This document shows, one piece after another, positions 5,091 through 5,092 of a DNA stretch of 5,092 bases. The notes beneath the pieces were generated by a model that was not told the DNA's origin, did no database searches, and saw nothing but the letters and a program-made list of their open reading frames with translations. The stretch is taken from contig DCOU01000108.1 in the NCBI GenBank assembly GCA_002322525.1, forward strand, positions 1 through 5,092. Direction: 5' to 3'. Position 1 is the stretch's first letter; the number at the start of each line of letters is the position of its first letter. This DNA is from Candidatus Omnitrophica bacterium UBA1562. GTDB lineage: Bacteria; Omnitrophota; Gorgyraeia; Gygaellales; Profunditerraquicolaceae. Both the position numbers and the translations under genes were made by a program.

Positions 5091-5092
5091 CT

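Overview
The window holds most of a type I restriction-modification locus from a bacterium. All recognised genes are on the + strand, and a structured noncoding stretch follows them. Composition is AT-rich, the standard genetic code fits (no in-frame TGA is needed as sense), and AGGA/AGAGG ribosome-binding sites precede hsdM and hsdS. Nothing fixes the species. An AAA_14/DUF4143 ATPase beside a type I locus is common in bacterial and archaeal genomes, including uncultivated lineages, so the source is left open.

Layout: (1) positions 3-695, the C-terminal end of hsdR, whose frame is open to the left edge, so the nuclease and helicase domains lie outside the window; (2) 692-1936, a complete two-TRD hsdS that overlaps the hsdR stop by ATGA; (3) an 87-90 base gap with a near-perfect sigma70 promoter (TTGACA, 16-base spacer, TG-C-TATACT) that fires almost on top of the next start codon; (4) 2027-3211, an AAA_14/DUF4143 ATPase with a PD-(D/E)XK-like C-terminus; (5) 3213-4721, a complete hsdM one base after the ATPase stop; (6) 4722-5092, no convincing gene but a concentration of inverted and direct repeats.

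How the genes work together: HsdM and HsdS form the modification methyltransferase, and HsdR adds ATP-dependent translocation and cleavage. Here the order is R-S-ATPase-M rather than the usual blocks in which M and S are adjacent. The ATPase and hsdM look like a two-gene unit under their own promoter, while hsdR and hsdS are translationally coupled to each other. Methylase supply could therefore be set separately from the R and S subunits. The role of the ATPase is unknown; it may be a passenger or an accessory factor.

The 3' region (4896-5090) contains a perfect 12-bp-stem hairpin, two 13-bp direct repeats 53 bp apart enclosing a second hairpin with a T-rich tail, and an 80-bp element closed by 14-bp inverted repeats that can fold into a three-way junction. 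It is the part of the window least explained by known gene families.
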